Positions 1 to 9,982 are shown, counted from the stretch's first letter. The stretch: 43,644 nucleotides of DNA from Methylothermaceae bacterium (GCA_026984375.1 JALSSF010000151.1:1-43644); one strand, 5' to 3'. Notes: generated by a model not told the origin, from the sequence alone. Numbers and translations are program-made.

Positions 1-1
1 C

Positions 2-720
<719 letters not shown>

Positions 721-721
<1 letters not shown>

Positions 722-996
722 TGAGGTGGGTGGCGCTCCTGTTGGGGATGCTGCTGTTGGCGTTGCAGTACCGCCTGTGGTTCGGGGACGGCGGGGTGAT
801 GGAAAACCGCCGCCTCCAGGAGCGGGTGGCGGAACTGCAGCGCCGGGTGCAGGCCCAACGGGAACGCAATCAGGCGCTGGAGGCCGAAGTGTGGGACCTG
901 AAACACGATCTGGCCGCCGTTGAGGAGCGGGCCCGCCGGGATCTGGGAATGATCCGGCCGGGTGAGACCTACGTCATGCTCGTGGAGCGGCCATGA
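721..996 (+). CDS. ftsB: Cell division protein FtsB
   Basis: Small bitopic septal protein that forms the FtsQLB complex and helps activate septal peptidoglycan synthesis. The 91-residue product has a short cytoplasmic N-terminus, one membrane helix (about residues 2-19), then a heptad-rich coiled coil (about 28-70) with [16 protein letters not shown], followed by the typical [11 protein letters not shown] segment near the C-terminus. The ATG at 721 overlaps the eno stop by one base (TGATG); a GTG one codon upstream is also possible but would overlap more. It sits between eno and ispD as in Escherichia coli and Pseudomonas. Length and architecture match the family closely. Confidence 0.93.
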
Positions 997-1682
997 GACG
1001 GCGCTGTTTCGCCGTGGTCCCCGCCGCCGGCCGAGGGCGGCGCATGGGTTCGGAGATTCCCAAGCAGTATCTGAACCTGGCGGGAAAGCCGGTTCTGCAG
1101 CACACTCTGGAGCGGCTTCTGGCGGTGCCGGATCTGGAGATCATCGTCGTCGCCCTGGCGGCGGACGACCGGCGCTGGCACGAGCTGCCCCTGGCGCGCC
1201 ATCCCCGCATCCGGGTGACCGAGGGGGGGGCGGAACGGGCCGACTCGGTGCTCGCCGGGCTCGAGTGCCTGGAAGGGGCGGCGACGGCGGCGGACTGGGT
1301 GATGGTGCACGACGCCGCGCGCCCCTGCCTGCGTCCCGCCGACGCCGAAAAACTGCTCCACACCCTGGCCGAAGACGAGGTGGGTGGCATCTTGGCTCTG
1401 CCTTCGGTGGACACCCTCAAGGAAGTGACGGACGGCGTCGTCCGGCAAACGGTCGCGCGCCACCGCATCTGGCGGGCTTTGACCCCCCAACTGTTCCGCT
1501 ACCGCCTGTTGCGCCGGTCGCTGGAGCAGGCACTGGCCCGGGGCATGCCGGTCACCGACGAGTCCAGCGCCGTCGAACTGGCCGGTTTCCGGCCCAAGAT
1601 CGTCGAAGGCAGTCCGGACAACATCAAGATCACGCGGCCGGAGGATTTGCCTCTGGCCCGCTTCATTCTGGAACGGTCATGA
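993..1682 (+). CDS. ispD: 2-C-methyl-D-erythritol 4-phosphate cytidylyltransferase
   Basis: Third step of the MEP isoprenoid pathway: couples MEP with CTP to give CDP-methylerythritol. The 229-residue protein begins with the nucleotide-binding signature [18 protein letters not shown] (about residues 10-27), and has VHDAARP (about 107-113) and the late [13 protein letters not shown] motif of the family. It starts with an ATG that overlaps the ftsB stop by four bases (ATGA) and itself overlaps ispF by four bases, so the three are probably translationally coupled. Length is normal (E. coli 236). The next pathway-related gene, ispF, follows directly as a separate protein rather than as an IspDF fusion. 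Confidence 0.96.
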   Translation: MRRRCFAVVPAAGRGRRMGSEIPKQYLNLAGKPVLQHTLERLLAVPDLEIIVVALAADDRRWHELPLARHPRIRVTEGGAERADSVLAGLECLEGAATAADWVMVHDAARPCLRPADAEKLLHTLAEDEVGGILALPSVDTLKEVTDGVVRQTVARHRIWRALTPQLFRYRLLRRSLEQALARGMPVTDESSAVELAGFRPKIVEGSPDNIKITRPEDLPLARFILERS

Positions 1683-2161
1683 CGGAGTTTCGCATCGGTC
1701 AAGGTTACGACGCCCACCGGTTTCAGGACGGCGACCACGTCACCCTGGGGGGCGTGCGAATCCCCTTCGACCGGGGATTGGCGGCCCATTCCGATGGTGA
1801 CGTGGCCCTGCACGCCCTGTGCGACGCTTTGCTGGGGGCGGCGGCTCTCGGTGACATCGGACGGCATTTTCCCGACAGCGATCCGGCGTTGCGCGGCATC
1901 GATAGTCGCCTGCTGCTGCGTCGGGTGCGGCAATTGCTCGAACGCCAGGGGTGGGTCCCGGTCAACGTCGATCTGACCATCGTTTGCCAGGCGCCCAGGC
2001 TCGCCCGCCACATCTTGGCCATGCGCCGCCACATCGCCGACGACCTGGCCATCGAGGAAGATCGGGTGAACGTCAAGGCCACCACCACGGAAGGGATGGG
2101 CTTCGAAGGGCGGGGCGAGGGGATCTCGGCCCAGGCCGTGGCGCTCATCCGATCCCGTTGA
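1679..2161 (+). CDS. ispF: 2-C-methyl-D-erythritol 2,4-cyclodiphosphate synthase
   Basis: Fifth MEP-pathway step, cyclising CDP-ME 2-phosphate with loss of CMP; functions as a zinc-dependent homotrimer. The 160-residue protein has the zinc ligands in GQGYDAHRF (Asp8, His10) and the [18 protein letters not shown] segment near residue 40, plus the C-terminal [17 protein letters not shown] signature. The ATG at 1679 overlaps the ispD stop by four bases; E. coli IspF is 159 residues, so this start is well supported. The end overlaps truD by four bases (TTGA). Confidence 0.96.
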   Translation: MTEFRIGQGYDAHRFQDGDHVTLGGVRIPFDRGLAAHSDGDVALHALCDALLGAAALGDIGRHFPDSDPALRGIDSRLLLRRVRQLLERQGWVPVNVDLTIVCQAPRLARHILAMRRHIADDLAIEEDRVNVKATTTEGMGFEGRGEGISAQAVALIRSR

Positions 2162-3186
2162 ACGCCTTTTCCCTGCCCCGGTGGCCGACCGCCTTCGGCG
2201 GTCCGGTCGGCCGCGGCCGCATCAAGACCTGTCCCGAGGATTTCCAGGTGGAGGAAGTCCTGGGCTTCGAACCTTCCGGTGACGGCGAGCACGTTTTTCT
2301 CTGGGTGGAGAAGTGGGGTTTGAACACCGACCAGGTGGCCGAACGCCTGGCGGCTTTTGCCGGATTGCCCAGGCAGCGGGTGAGCTATGCCGGCCTCAAG
2401 GACCGCCACGCCCTGACGCGGCAATGGTTCTGTCTCCATTTGCCGGGTGGGCGGGAGCCGCCGTGGCCGGCGTGCGGAGGCGAGGGCTTTCGGGTGCTTT
2501 CCTGGACCCGAAACCGGCGGCGCTTGCGCCGGGGAGCGCTGTCCGGCAACCGTTTCCGGATCCGGATTCGTCGGCTTTCAGCCCCCGCCGGGGAACTGAC
2601 CGCCATCCTCCAGCGGATACAGCGTCAGGGAATGCCGAATTATTTCGGCGCCCAGCGGTTCGGAAAGGCGGGGGGCAACGTGATTCGTGCCCGGGCGCTG
2701 CTGGCCGGGGAGGAGAAGATACGGTGCCGCCATCGGCGGGGACTGTATCTGTCCGCCGCCCGGGCCCTGATTTTCAATCAGGTGCTGGCTTTGCGCATCG
2801 AGGGGAAAACCTGGAACCGGGCCCTGCCGGGGGATCTTTTCATGTTCGCTCGGGGCAACGCCTTCTTTTCCGACGAGCTCGATCCGGTCATCGAACGGCG
2901 GGTCGCGGCCCTGGAGATCCATCCTTCCGGGCCGTTGTGGGGCGAGGGGGAGCGGGCCGGCGGGGAAGCCGGAAAAATCGAGGCGGAGGCGGTGTCCCGC
3001 TGGCCGCAGCTGGCCGAGGGGCTCGAGCGGTGCACCCAGGCCATGCGGCGCCCGCTCCGGGTTCCGGTCGCCCGGTTGGCGTGGCGCTTGGCCGCCGGAG
3101 AACTGGTTCTCGAATTCGAGCTGCCCGCCGGCAGCTACGCCACGGCGTTGATCGACGAACTGATAGACCTGGAGGAGGGGGATTGA
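2158..3186 (+). CDS. truD: tRNA pseudouridine(13) synthase TruD
   Basis: Converts uridine 13 in tRNA-Glu to pseudouridine. The 342-residue product carries the family catalytic motif [15 protein letters not shown] (about residues 75-89; the Asp is the expected nucleophile), the early [11 protein letters not shown] segment, and [11 protein letters not shown] place the start at a TTG at 2158: it gives a 4-base TTGA overlap with ispF and an N-terminus of the expected length (E. coli 349 residues), and there is no ATG or GTG nearby in frame that suits. In E. coli truD is followed by surE; here uppP follows instead, overlapping the stop by one base. Confidence 0.92.
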   Translation: MNAFSLPRWPTAFGGPVGRGRIKTCPEDFQVEEVLGFEPSGDGEHVFLWVEKWGLNTDQVAERLAAFAGLPRQRVSYAGLKDRHALTRQWFCLHLPGGREPPWPACGGEGFRVLSWTRNRRRLRRGALSGNRFRIRIRRLSAPAGELTAILQRIQRQGMPNYFGAQRFGKAGGNVIRARALLAGEEKIRCRHRRGLYLSAARALIFNQVLALRIEGKTWNRALPGDLFMFARGNAFFSDELDPVIERRVAALEIHPSGPLWGEGERAGGEAGKIEAEAVSRWPQLAEGLERCTQAMRRPLRVPVARLAWRLAAGELVLEFELPAGSYATALIDELIDLEEGD

Positions 3187-3998
3187 TGGATTGCCCAGAG
3201 GCTTACGGGTTGGCCCTGCTGCAGGGGGTGACCGAGTTTTTGCCCATTTCCAGTTCGGCCCATCTGATTCTGCTGCCGAAATTGCTCGGCTGGCCGGATC
3301 AGGGACTGGCCTTCGATGTGGCGGTTCATGTGGGCACCTTGCTGGCGGTGATTCTGTACTTCCGGGATGATCTGAGCGTCATCGTCCGGGACTGGTGCCG
3401 TTCCCTGTCGCAGCGGCGCCTCAACCCCAACGCCGTACTCGGCTGGGGTGTGCTGATCGGTACCGTTCCGGTCGGTCTGGCAGGACTGCTGCTGAAGGAT
3501 TGGATCGAAACCGTGTTGCGTTCCCCGCTGGTGATCGCGGGTGCGACGGTCGTCTTCGGCCTGTTGCTGGGCGTGGCGGAGTACCGAGGCGACCGAGGGG
3601 CCCGATCCCTGGAACAACTGACCTGGGTCGATGCCCTGGTCGTCGGTCTGTTCCAAACCCTGGCCCTGATCCCGGGCACTTCCCGCTCCGGGATCACCAT
3701 CACCGGAGGGTTGTTCCTGGCCTTCGACCGGGTGAGTGCGGCGCGGTTTTCCTTTCTGCTGTCGATCCCGGTCATTCTCCTGGCCGGCGGGGTGAAGGCC
3801 TGGGACCTGCTCCGGGCGAGCGCGGCGGTGGACTGGAATCTGCTGTTTCTGGCGGTCATGGTTTCGGCTCTGGCGGCCTATGGCTGCATCGGCTGGTTTC
3901 TGGGCCTGTTGCAGCGGATCGGCATGATGCCGTTCGTGCTCTATCGTCTGGTTCTGGGGGGCCTGCTGTTCTATTTGTTTTGGCCCAGCACCACGTAG
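3186..3998 (+). CDS. uppP: Undecaprenyl-diphosphatase UppP (BacA)
   Basis: Integral membrane phosphatase that recycles undecaprenyl diphosphate to the monophosphate lipid carrier for peptidoglycan and other envelope polymers. The 270-residue protein has both family signatures: LLQGVTEFLPISSSAHL (about residues 11-27) and PGTSRSGITITGGL (about 160-173), separated by several hydrophobic helices. The ATG at 3186 shares its A with the truD stop (TGATG). The last 28 bases overlap the convergent smr gene. Placement after truD is unusual; functionally it fits an isoprenoid theme with ispD and ispF upstream. Confidence 0.95.
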   Translation: MDCPEAYGLALLQGVTEFLPISSSAHLILLPKLLGWPDQGLAFDVAVHVGTLLAVILYFRDDLSVIVRDWCRSLSQRRLNPNAVLGWGVLIGTVPVGLAGLLLKDWIETVLRSPLVIAGATVVFGLLLGVAEYRGDRGARSLEQLTWVDALVVGLFQTLALIPGTSRSGITITGGLFLAFDRVSAARFSFLLSIPVILLAGGVKAWDLLRASAAVDWNLLFLAVMVSALAAYGCIGWFLGLLQRIGMMPFVLYRLVLGGLLFYLFWPSTT

Positions 3999-4471
3999 AG
4001 GGCGCCGCTGCCGCCGTGGCGGGGTTTGGCGCTGCAGAAGGCGAGCACTTGGGGATATTGGCGCAACCATTGGTTGAGGGCGCTTTTCAGGACCGGGCGA
4101 AACCCCTCGGAGCGCCAGCCCTTGCCGTGGATGATCAGGGCGCAGCGGACCCCGTCTTGGTGACATTCCTGCAGAAACAGGCGCAGCAGCGCCTGGGCCT
4201 CCCGGCGGGTGCAGCCGTGCAGGTCCAGTTGGGTCTCCGGATGGATTTTTCCCTGGCGCAGTTTTTTCAGGATCCGCTGATCGGCGCCGGGTTTCAGATA
4301 GGTCAGGGTTTCCCCCGGGGCCAGGGTTTCGGGCGGTTCTTCGGCGGCCGCCCGGGGCGCCGCAGCGGAGCGGCGGGTCCGGTGGGGTGCCGCCCGCGAT
4401 TCGTTCCGGACGGGCCGGATGCCGGCGACGGCCTGGCGGAACAGGGCCCTGTCTTCCTCGTCGATAGTCAT
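3971..4471 (-). CDS. Smr-domain protein (SmrA/YdaL-like)
   Basis: The 166-residue protein has a disordered, Arg/Ala/Pro-rich N-terminal half and a C-terminal Smr (MutS2-related) domain. The domain shows the two conserved motifs: DLHG (about residue 82) and HGKG (about residue 114), ending with PRHGGSGALYVVL. Smr domains bind nucleic acid and several have endonuclease activity; related enterobacterial proteins are SmrA (YdaL) and the ribosome-rescue nuclease SmrB. The HGKG and KPRHGGSGA sequences resemble SmrA more than SmrB, but I would not fix the substrate. It is downstream of maf with a 4-base ATGA overlap, and convergent with uppP, overlapping it by 28 bases. Confidence 0.88.
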   Translation of the reverse strand: MTIDEEDRALFRQAVAGIRPVRNESRAAPHRTRRSAAAPRAAAEEPPETLAPGETLTYLKPGADQRILKKLRQGKIHPETQLDLHGCTRREAQALLRLFLQECHQDGVRCALIIHGKGWRSEGFRPVLKSALNQWLRQYPQVLAFCSAKPRHGGSGALYVVLGQNK

Positions 4472-5052
4472 GATCCCAGGATCTTGACGCCGAAGCGGTT
4501 CAGCAGATCGATCAGCCGGATCAGGGGAAGCCCGATCAGGGCGTTGGGGTCGTCACCCTCGATCCGCTGGATCAGGGCGATCCCCAAACCTTCCGATTTG
4601 AAGGCGCCGACGCAGTCGAAGGGTCGTTCCCGGCCTAGATAATCTTCGATTTGGGCGCGGGTCAGGGAACGCATGTGGACCCGGCAGACGTCCACGGCGT
4701 TCAACTGCCGGCCGGTGCGGCTGTTGAGCACGCTGACCCCGGTATAGAAGCACAGGCTGCGTCCCGAGGCGGCCTGCAGCACTTCGAGGGCGGCGTCGAA
4801 AGTCCCCGGCTTGTCCAGTTTTTTCCCGCCGAGCAGGGCGACTTGGTCCGAACCGATGATCAGGTGATCGGAATATTCCCGGGAGACGGCGCGGGCCTTG
4901 GCGGCGGAAAGACGCATCGCCAGCTGCTCGGGGGCTTCGTTGAAAAGTGGGGTTTCGTCGATTTCCGGAGCCGCGGTCAGAAACGGTAACTGGAGTTTTT
5001 CCAGCAGGCTGCGGCGGTAAGGGGAACTCGATGCCAGTACCAGTCGGGTCAT
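4468..5052 (-). CDS. maf: Maf/YceF nucleoside triphosphate pyrophosphatase
   Basis: Maf-family house-cleaning enzyme that hydrolyses non-canonical nucleoside triphosphates; the YceF branch prefers 7-methyl-GTP. The 194-residue product has the N-terminal LASSSPYRR signature, DETP (about 40), AKARAV (about 64), and the IIGSDQVALL and KP segments. The YceF-branch assignment rests on synteny: in E. coli yceF is likewise divergent from yceD-rpmF-plsX. I chose the ATG at 5052, which puts MTRLVLASSSPYRR at the N-terminus as in relatives; an in-frame ATG ten codons upstream would add an uncharacteristic extension and run into the divergent promoter. Confidence 0.93.
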   Translation of the reverse strand: MTRLVLASSSPYRRSLLEKLQLPFLTAAPEIDETPLFNEAPEQLAMRLSAAKARAVSREYSDHLIIGSDQVALLGGKKLDKPGTFDAALEVLQAASGRSLCFYTGVSVLNSRTGRQLNAVDVCRVHMRSLTRAQIEDYLGRERPFDCVGAFKSEGLGIALIQRIEGDDPNALIGLPLIRLIDLLNRFGVKILGS

Positions 5053-5086
5053 AGTAGCGGTGTCGCGTGCGAGGCAAAGCAATATT

Positions 5087-5116
5087 TTGACAGGTTTTCG
5101 CCAAAATCGGTATCAT
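5087..5116 (+). promoter_or_regulatory. Sigma-70-type promoter for yceD-rpmF-plsX-fab
   Basis: TTGACA (5087-5092), an 18-base spacer, and TATCAT (5111-5116). This is a perfect -35 and a 5/6 -10. The expected start point is near 5122-5124, only a few bases before the yceD ATG at 5126, so the transcript would be leaderless or nearly so. It lies in the gap between the divergent maf and yceD genes. Confidence 0.75.
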
Positions 5117-5125
5117 TTAAAAATT

Positions 5126-5638
5126 ATGCCGACACATTTGCCTGGATTGATCGACCCCCTGCACTGTGTGGCCAAGGGGCGGCATTGGCGGGGGCGGTTG
5201 AGTTTGGCGAAGATGGGCCGCTTGGCGCGGATGGTCTCCAATCTCGGTGACGAGGTGGAAGTGGATCTGCGCTTCGAGCGGGAAGGGCGGGTGGCCGCGA
5301 TCACCGGTTCGGTACGCGGCGAGCTGGAAGTGACCTGCCAACGCTGTCTGGCGCCGTTGCGGATCGCCGTGGACAGCCCGGTGAAACTGGGTGTGGTCAC
5401 CTCCATCGACGAAGGGAATCGTTTGCCCGAAGCCTACGAGCCGCTGTTGCTGGAGCAGGAACGGATTCCCTTCGCCTCCATCGTGGAGGACGAGTTGATT
5501 CTGGCCATCCCGCCGGTTCCCAGGCACAGCCGTTGTTCTCCGGCTACGACCCGTTCCGAAGACCCGGATTTCGAGGCGGCGGCCGGCGAGCGGGAAAACC
5601 CGTTTTCGGTATTGGCCCGATTGAAAACCCGAGAGTAA
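5126..5638 (+). CDS. yceD: YceD family protein (DUF177), large-ribosomal-subunit accumulation protein
   Basis: DUF177/YceD proteins are linked to 23S rRNA and large-subunit accumulation; the gene almost always precedes rpmF. The 170-residue protein has LIDPLHCVAKG at its N-terminus, the CQRCLAPL motif in the middle (a CxxC), EAYEPLLLEQ, and VEDELILAIPPVP, all family hallmarks, with NPFSVLARLK at the end. The ATG at 5126 matches the family N-terminus. No Shine-Dalgarno sequence precedes it, in keeping with the very short leader predicted from the promoter at 5087-5116. rpmF follows after 18 bases. Confidence 0.92.
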   Translation: MPTHLPGLIDPLHCVAKGRHWRGRLSLAKMGRLARMVSNLGDEVEVDLRFEREGRVAAITGSVRGELEVTCQRCLAPLRIAVDSPVKLGVVTSIDEGNRLPEAYEPLLLEQERIPFASIVEDELILAIPPVPRHSRCSPATTRSEDPDFEAAAGERENPFSVLARLKTRE

Positions 5639-5656
5639 GCACAAGGAGAAAACCCG

Positions 5657-5851
5657 ATGGCAGTACAGCAAAATCGCAAAACCCGCTCCAAGCGCGGTAT
5701 GCGTCGTGCCCACGATGCCCTCAGGGCCCCGGCTCTGTCCCAGGATCCTCTGACCGGCGAAACCCACCTGCGCCATCACGTGAGTCCGGACGGCTATTAC
5801 CGCGGACGTCGCGTCATCGAAGTGAAGCTGGAAGACTCGGAAGAAGAATAA
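5657..5851 (+). CDS. rpmF: 50S ribosomal protein L32
   Basis: Large-subunit ribosomal protein, 64 residues, starting [17 protein letters not shown], the canonical bL32 N-terminus with basic residues, followed by the [21 protein letters not shown] segment expected of the gammaproteobacterial protein (no zinc-binding cysteines). A strong AAGGAG ribosome-binding site precedes the ATG. It is co-directional with yceD and plsX, the standard link between ribosome and lipid synthesis genes. Confidence 0.97.
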   Translation: MAVQQNRKTRSKRGMRRAHDALRAPALSQDPLTGETHLRHHVSPDGYYRGRRVIEVKLEDSEEE

Positions 5852-5903
5852 GAACGCTTGCCAAGCGGGTTTTGTCTTATGATTCAAGCGACAAGGAAGT
5901 GCC

Positions 5904-6959
5904 ATGCCTGAGCGGCGTCCCGTGATCGCTTTGGACGCGATGGGTGGGGATCACGGTCCGGAAGTCATCGTGCCCGCGGCCCTGGACTGCCTGCAGGAGT
6001 ACCCCGATCTCCGTCTGATCCTGGTGGGGCAGGAGCCGGTGCTGCGTTCGCATCTCCGCCGGCTCGGTCATCGTTCCGAAGAGCGCCTGACGATCCGGCA
6101 CGCCTCCGAGGTGGTCGCCATGGACGACCTGCCTTCCCGGGCGCTGCGCAACAAGCGCGACTCCTCCATGCGGGTGGCGCTGAATCTGGTCCGGGACGGG
6201 GAGGCGGATGCCTGCGTCAGCGCCGGCAATACCGGGGCCTTGATGGCGACTGCCCGTTTCGTGTTGAAAACGATTCCCGGCATCGATCGTCCGGCGATCA
6301 TCGTCACCCTGCCGGCCGCCGGTGGCTGCACCCACATACTGGACATGGGAGCCAACGTCGATTCTTCCGCCGAGCATCTGTATCAGTTCGCCGTCATGGG
6401 TTATGAGCTGGTGCGGGCGGTGGAGAACGTCGAATCCCCCCGGCTCGGCCTGCTCAACATCGGCGAGGAGGAGATCAAGGGGAACGAGCAGGTCAAGCGG
6501 GCCGCCCAGCTGCTGTCCGATTCCTATCTCAACTTCATCGGCTACGTGGAGGGGGACGACCTGTTCAGCGGGAAGGTGGACATCATCGTGACCGACGGTT
6601 TCGTCGGCAACGTGGCCCTCAAGACCATCGAAGGGCTGGCCCGGCTGCTGGGGGATGCGCTGCGAGAGGGATTTCACAGGAATCTCTACGCCCGGTTGGT
6701 CGGTCTGCTGGCGCAGCCGGTGCTCAAGTCCTTCAAGGAGCGGTTCGATCCCCGACGCTACAATGGGGCCAGCCTGTTGGGACTGCGGGGCATCGTCATC
6801 AAGAGTCACGGCAATGCCGACCGGATCGCTTTCGCCAACGCCATTCGCATGGCGCTCCTGGAAATCGACAAGGCGGTCCCGGATCGCATCGGTGAGCGGG
6901 TGGCCACCATTTTCGCCGACGGCGCCGGGATTTCGTCGCCCCAGGTGAGAAGCGCATGA
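5904..6959 (+). CDS. plsX: Phosphate acyltransferase PlsX
   Basis: Peripheral membrane enzyme making acyl-phosphate from acyl-ACP, the first step in PlsX/PlsY phospholipid synthesis. The 351-residue protein starts with [20 protein letters not shown], the family signature, and contains [11 protein letters not shown] (about residue 105) and [12 protein letters not shown] (about residue 230). AAGGAAG lies just before the ATG. It overlaps fabH by four bases (ATGA). Length matches the family (E. coli 356). Confidence 0.96.
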   Translation: MPERRPVIALDAMGGDHGPEVIVPAALDCLQEYPDLRLILVGQEPVLRSHLRRLGHRSEERLTIRHASEVVAMDDLPSRALRNKRDSSMRVALNLVRDGEADACVSAGNTGALMATARFVLKTIPGIDRPAIIVTLPAAGGCTHILDMGANVDSSAEHLYQFAVMGYELVRAVENVESPRLGLLNIGEEEIKGNEQVKRAAQLLSDSYLNFIGYVEGDDLFSGKVDIIVTDGFVGNVALKTIEGLARLLGDALREGFHRNLYARLVGLLAQPVLKSFKERFDPRRYNGASLLGLRGIVIKSHGNADRIAFANAIRMALLEIDKAVPDRIGERVATIFADGAGISSPQVRSA

Positions 6960-7915
6960 GCCGCTATTCCCGCATCGCCGGAACCGGGGGCTACCTGCCG
7001 AAGACGGTCCGCACCAACGACGACATCTCCCGCATGGTGGACACCAACGACGCCTGGATCGTGGAGCGGACCGGTATCCGGGAACGGCGCATCGCCGCCC
7101 CGCACGAAACCGCTTCCAGCATGGGGGAGTGCGCCGCCCGCCAGGCGATCGCCGCGGCCGGCTGGGAACCGGAATCCATCGACCTGATCATCATGGCCAC
7201 CAGTACCCCGGACCGGATCTTCCCCAGCGCCGCCTGCATCCTGCAGCAGCGCTTGGGAATCCGCGAATGCGGCGCTTTCGACGTCCAGGCGGCCTGTTCC
7301 GGATTCATCTACGCCATGAGCATCGCGGACCAGTTCATCCGGGCCGGCACCGCTTCCCGCGTCCTGGTGGTCGGTAGTGAAATCAACTCCCGGCTGGTGG
7401 ATTGGAGCGACCGGACCACCTGCATTCTGTTCGGTGACGGTGCCGGCGCCGTGGTGCTGGAGGCCTCCGCCGAGCCGGGAATTCTGTCGACCCACATCCA
7501 CGCCGACGGCCACTATCAGGATCTGCTCTATTTGCCCAACCCGGAAATGGGTATCGACGGTGAGCCGCCCTATGTCAAAATGCAGGGTAACGAGGTTTTC
7601 AGGATCGCGGTGAACACCCTGGGCCGGATCGTCGACGAGACCCTGGCCGCCAACGGCCTGAAGAAGACGGACGTGGACTGGCTGGTTCCGCACCAGGCCA
7701 ACATACGCATCATCGCCGCCACCGCCCGCAAGCTGAAAATGCCCATGGAGCGGGTGGTCGTGACCATCGAGCGCCAGGGCAACACCTCCTCGGCCTCGGT
7801 GCCCCTGGCGTTGCATGAAGCGGTTAGCGACGGGCGGATCCGCCGGGGACAGATTTTGTTGATGGAAGCCTTCGGCGGCGGTTTTACCTGGGGGTCCGCA
7901 CTGGTAAGGTATTGA
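6956..7915 (+). CDS. fabH: 3-oxoacyl-ACP synthase III (KAS III)
   Basis: Initiates fatty acid synthesis by condensing acetyl-CoA with malonyl-ACP. The 319-residue protein has the complete catalytic triad: Cys114 in [13 protein letters not shown], the His of [10 protein letters not shown], and the Asn of [10 protein letters not shown]. The ATG overlaps the plsX stop by four bases. The end is followed closely by fabD. Length matches E. coli FabH (317). Confidence 0.97.
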   Translation: MSRYSRIAGTGGYLPKTVRTNDDISRMVDTNDAWIVERTGIRERRIAAPHETASSMGECAARQAIAAAGWEPESIDLIIMATSTPDRIFPSAACILQQRLGIRECGAFDVQAACSGFIYAMSIADQFIRAGTASRVLVVGSEINSRLVDWSDRTTCILFGDGAGAVVLEASAEPGILSTHIHADGHYQDLLYLPNPEMGIDGEPPYVKMQGNEVFRIAVNTLGRIVDETLAANGLKKTDVDWLVPHQANIRIIAATARKLKMPMERVVVTIERQGNTSSASVPLALHEAVSDGRIRRGQILLMEAFGGGFTWGSALVRY

Positions 7916-7917
7916 CG

Positions 7918-8877
7918 ATGATGGAAGAAGCACGACAACGGCCTGATTTGGCCTTTTTGTTCCCTGGGCAGGGTTCCCAGGCGGTGGGGATGCTGGCTGA
8001 GTTGGCGGCCGCCTTTCCCCAGGTCCGGGACACCTTCGCCGAGGCTTCCGAAGTCCTGGGCTTCGATCTGTGGCGCCTGGTGCAGCAGGGGCCGGAGGCG
8101 GAACTCAACCAGACCGCCAACACCCAACCGGCCCTGCTCGCCGCCGGGGTCGCCGTCTGGCGGGTCTGGTACGGTCAGACCCGGATCTGCCCTGCTTGGA
8201 TGGCAGGGCACAGTCTGGGGGAATATACTGCCCTGGTGTGTGCCGAGTCGCTGAACTTCCCCGACGCCGTGCGCCTGGTGGCACAGCGTGGCCGTCTGAT
8301 GCAGTCGGCGGTTCCGGAGGGGGAGGGCGCGATGGCGGCCATCCTCGGTCTCGAAGACCACGTCGTGGTCGGGATCTGCAACCAGGTCAGCGCCGCCGAC
8401 GGCCTGGTGGCGGCCGCCAATTTCAACGCCCCGGGGCAGGTGGTGATCGCCGGTGAGGCCGATGCGGTGGAGAAGGCGTGCGAGGCAGCCAAGGCGGCCG
8501 GTGCCAAACGGGCGGTCAGGCTGGCGGTCAGCGTTCCTTCCCATTGCGAGCTGATGCGCCCGGCGGCGGAGAAGATGGCGCAATTGCTCGAAGAGACGCC
8601 CATCCGGACTCCCCGGGTCGCCGTGGTCCACAATGTGGATGTCGGCACCCATGCGGCTCCGGAGGTGATTCGGGTACTGCTGGCGCAACAGCTCTATTCC
8701 CCGGTACGCTGGAGCGATACCATCCGTTTCCTCCACGACCAGGGAGTCAACCGTTTCGTGGAGGCAGGGCCGGGCAAGGTCTTGACCGGCCTCAACCGGC
8801 GCATCGTCAAATCCTGTCAAACCCTGCCGGTTTACGATCCAGCCACGCTCGACATCGCCATGGAGAAACTCGCATGA
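7918..8877 (+). CDS. fabD: Malonyl-CoA:ACP transacylase
   Basis: Loads malonyl groups onto acyl carrier protein. The product has FLFPGQGSQAVGML near the N-terminus (oxyanion loop), the nucleophile Ser99 in GHSLGEYTALV, and the later catalytic-His region VPSHCELM. I chose the ATG at 7918 (319 residues); the adjacent ATG at 7921 is equally possible, and a TTG at 7912 would give a 4-base overlap with fabH. An AAGG sequence about eight bases upstream favours 7918. Overlaps fabG by four bases. Confidence 0.95.
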   Translation: MMEEARQRPDLAFLFPGQGSQAVGMLAELAAAFPQVRDTFAEASEVLGFDLWRLVQQGPEAELNQTANTQPALLAAGVAVWRVWYGQTRICPAWMAGHSLGEYTALVCAESLNFPDAVRLVAQRGRLMQSAVPEGEGAMAAILGLEDHVVVGICNQVSAADGLVAAANFNAPGQVVIAGEADAVEKACEAAKAAGAKRAVRLAVSVPSHCELMRPAAEKMAQLLEETPIRTPRVAVVHNVDVGTHAAPEVIRVLLAQQLYSPVRWSDTIRFLHDQGVNRFVEAGPGKVLTGLNRRIVKSCQTLPVYDPATLDIAMEKLA

Positions 8878-9608
8878 CTGACAAGGTTGCTTTGGTGACC
8901 GGTGCCAGCCGTGGCATCGGTCGCGCGATCGCGCTGCAATTGGCCCGCGACGGTTTCGTCGTCGTCGGAACCGCCACGTCGGCCGCCGGTGCCGAACGTA
9001 TCGGTTCGGCCCTTGCCGAGGTGGGTCGGGGCCAGGGAATGGTCCTGGACGTGACCGATGCCGGGCAGGTCCAGGCCGTGGTCGAGGAAATCGCCCGGCA
9101 TTTCGCTCCGCCTTTGGTGCTGGTGAACAATGCCGGCATCACCCGTGACAACCTGCTCATGCGCATGAAAGAGGAGGAATGGGCGGCGATCCTCGACACC
9201 AATCTGACCTCGGTGTACCGGTTGAGCAAGGCCTGCCTGCGGGGAATGATGAAAGCCCGTTGGGGGCGCATCGTCAATATCGGCTCGGTGGTGGGGGCCA
9301 CCGGCAATCCCGGCCAGGCCAACTATGCCGCCGCCAAGGCGGGAATGGTGGGATTCGCCAAATCCCTCGCCCGGGAGGTGGGTTCCAGGGGCATCACCGT
9401 GAACACCGTGGCTCCGGGCTTCATCGACACCGACATGACCCGGGAGTTGCCCGAAACCCAACGGAAAGCCCTGCTGGAGACGATTCCCCTAGGACGCCTG
9501 GGACAGGTGGAGGAAGTCGCCCATGCGGTTTCGTTTTTGTGCAGCGACAGGGCCGCATACATCACCGGCGAGACCCTTCACGTCAACGGCGGCATGTACA
9601 TGGCCTGA
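8874..9608 (+). CDS. fabG: 3-oxoacyl-ACP reductase
   Basis: NADPH-dependent reduction of beta-ketoacyl-ACP. The 244-residue protein is exactly the E. coli length. It has the Rossmann glycine motif TGASRGIG (about residues 9-16), NNAG (about 85), and catalytic Ser138, Tyr151 and Lys155 (the YAAAK motif). The C-terminal ITGETLHVNGGMYMA is typical. The ATG at 8874 overlaps the fabD stop by four bases. It is followed by an 88-base gap before acpP in which I see no clear promoter. Confidence 0.97.
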   Translation: MTDKVALVTGASRGIGRAIALQLARDGFVVVGTATSAAGAERIGSALAEVGRGQGMVLDVTDAGQVQAVVEEIARHFAPPLVLVNNAGITRDNLLMRMKEEEWAAILDTNLTSVYRLSKACLRGMMKARWGRIVNIGSVVGATGNPGQANYAAAKAGMVGFAKSLAREVGSRGITVNTVAPGFIDTDMTRELPETQRKALLETIPLGRLGQVEEVAHAVSFLCSDRAAYITGETLHVNGGMYMA

Positions 9609-9696
9609 TTGAAAGATTGTGTTTGCCATGGGCGGCCATTAAAATGCCCGCTTTTGGAATTTTCATCGATACACTAACAACCGAGGAAGACACATC

Positions 9697-9933
9697 ATGA
9701 GTGACGTGGCAGAACGTGTGAAGAAAATCGTGGCCGAGCAACTGGGTGTCAAGGAAGAGATCTCCAACGATGCCTCCTTCGTCGATGACCTGGGGGCCGA
9801 TTCCCTCGACACCGTGGAATTGGTGATGGCCCTGGAGGAGGAGTTCGACTGTGAGATTCCCGACGAGGAAGCGGAAAAGATCACCACGGTTCAGGAAGCC
9901 ATCGACTACATCGAAAGTCATCTGAAGAAATGA
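9697..9933 (+). CDS. acpP: Acyl carrier protein
   Basis: The 78-residue acidic protein carrying acyl chains during fatty acid synthesis. The phosphopantetheine attachment serine is Ser36 in [18 protein letters not shown]. Very rich in Glu/Asp, as expected. A GAGGAAG ribosome-binding site lies about ten bases before the ATG. A hairpin terminator follows at 9940, which would let acpP be expressed more strongly than fabF. Confidence 0.98.
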   Translation: MSDVAERVKKIVAEQLGVKEEISNDASFVDDLGADSLDTVELVMALEEEFDCEIPDEEAEKITTVQEAIDYIESHLKK

Positions 9934-9939
9934 GACAAT

Positions 9940-9966
9940 CCCGCAGGCGACCCCTGCGGGCTTTTC
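9940..9966 (+). terminator. Intrinsic terminator/attenuator between acpP and fabF
   Basis: Stem CCCGCAGG (9940-9947) pairs perfectly with CCTGCGGG (9953-9960) across a five-base loop and is followed by CTTTTC. The U-run is short, so partial read-through into fabF is likely, which would set the higher expression of acpP. Confidence 0.75.
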
Positions 9967-9982
9967 GGATTGGGTAAGCGCC

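Noticed and set aside
9609-9696. Promoter in the fabG-acpP gap
   Set aside because: TTGAAA, TTTGCC and TAAAAT are present but none pair at acceptable spacing; a weak promoter cannot be excluded.
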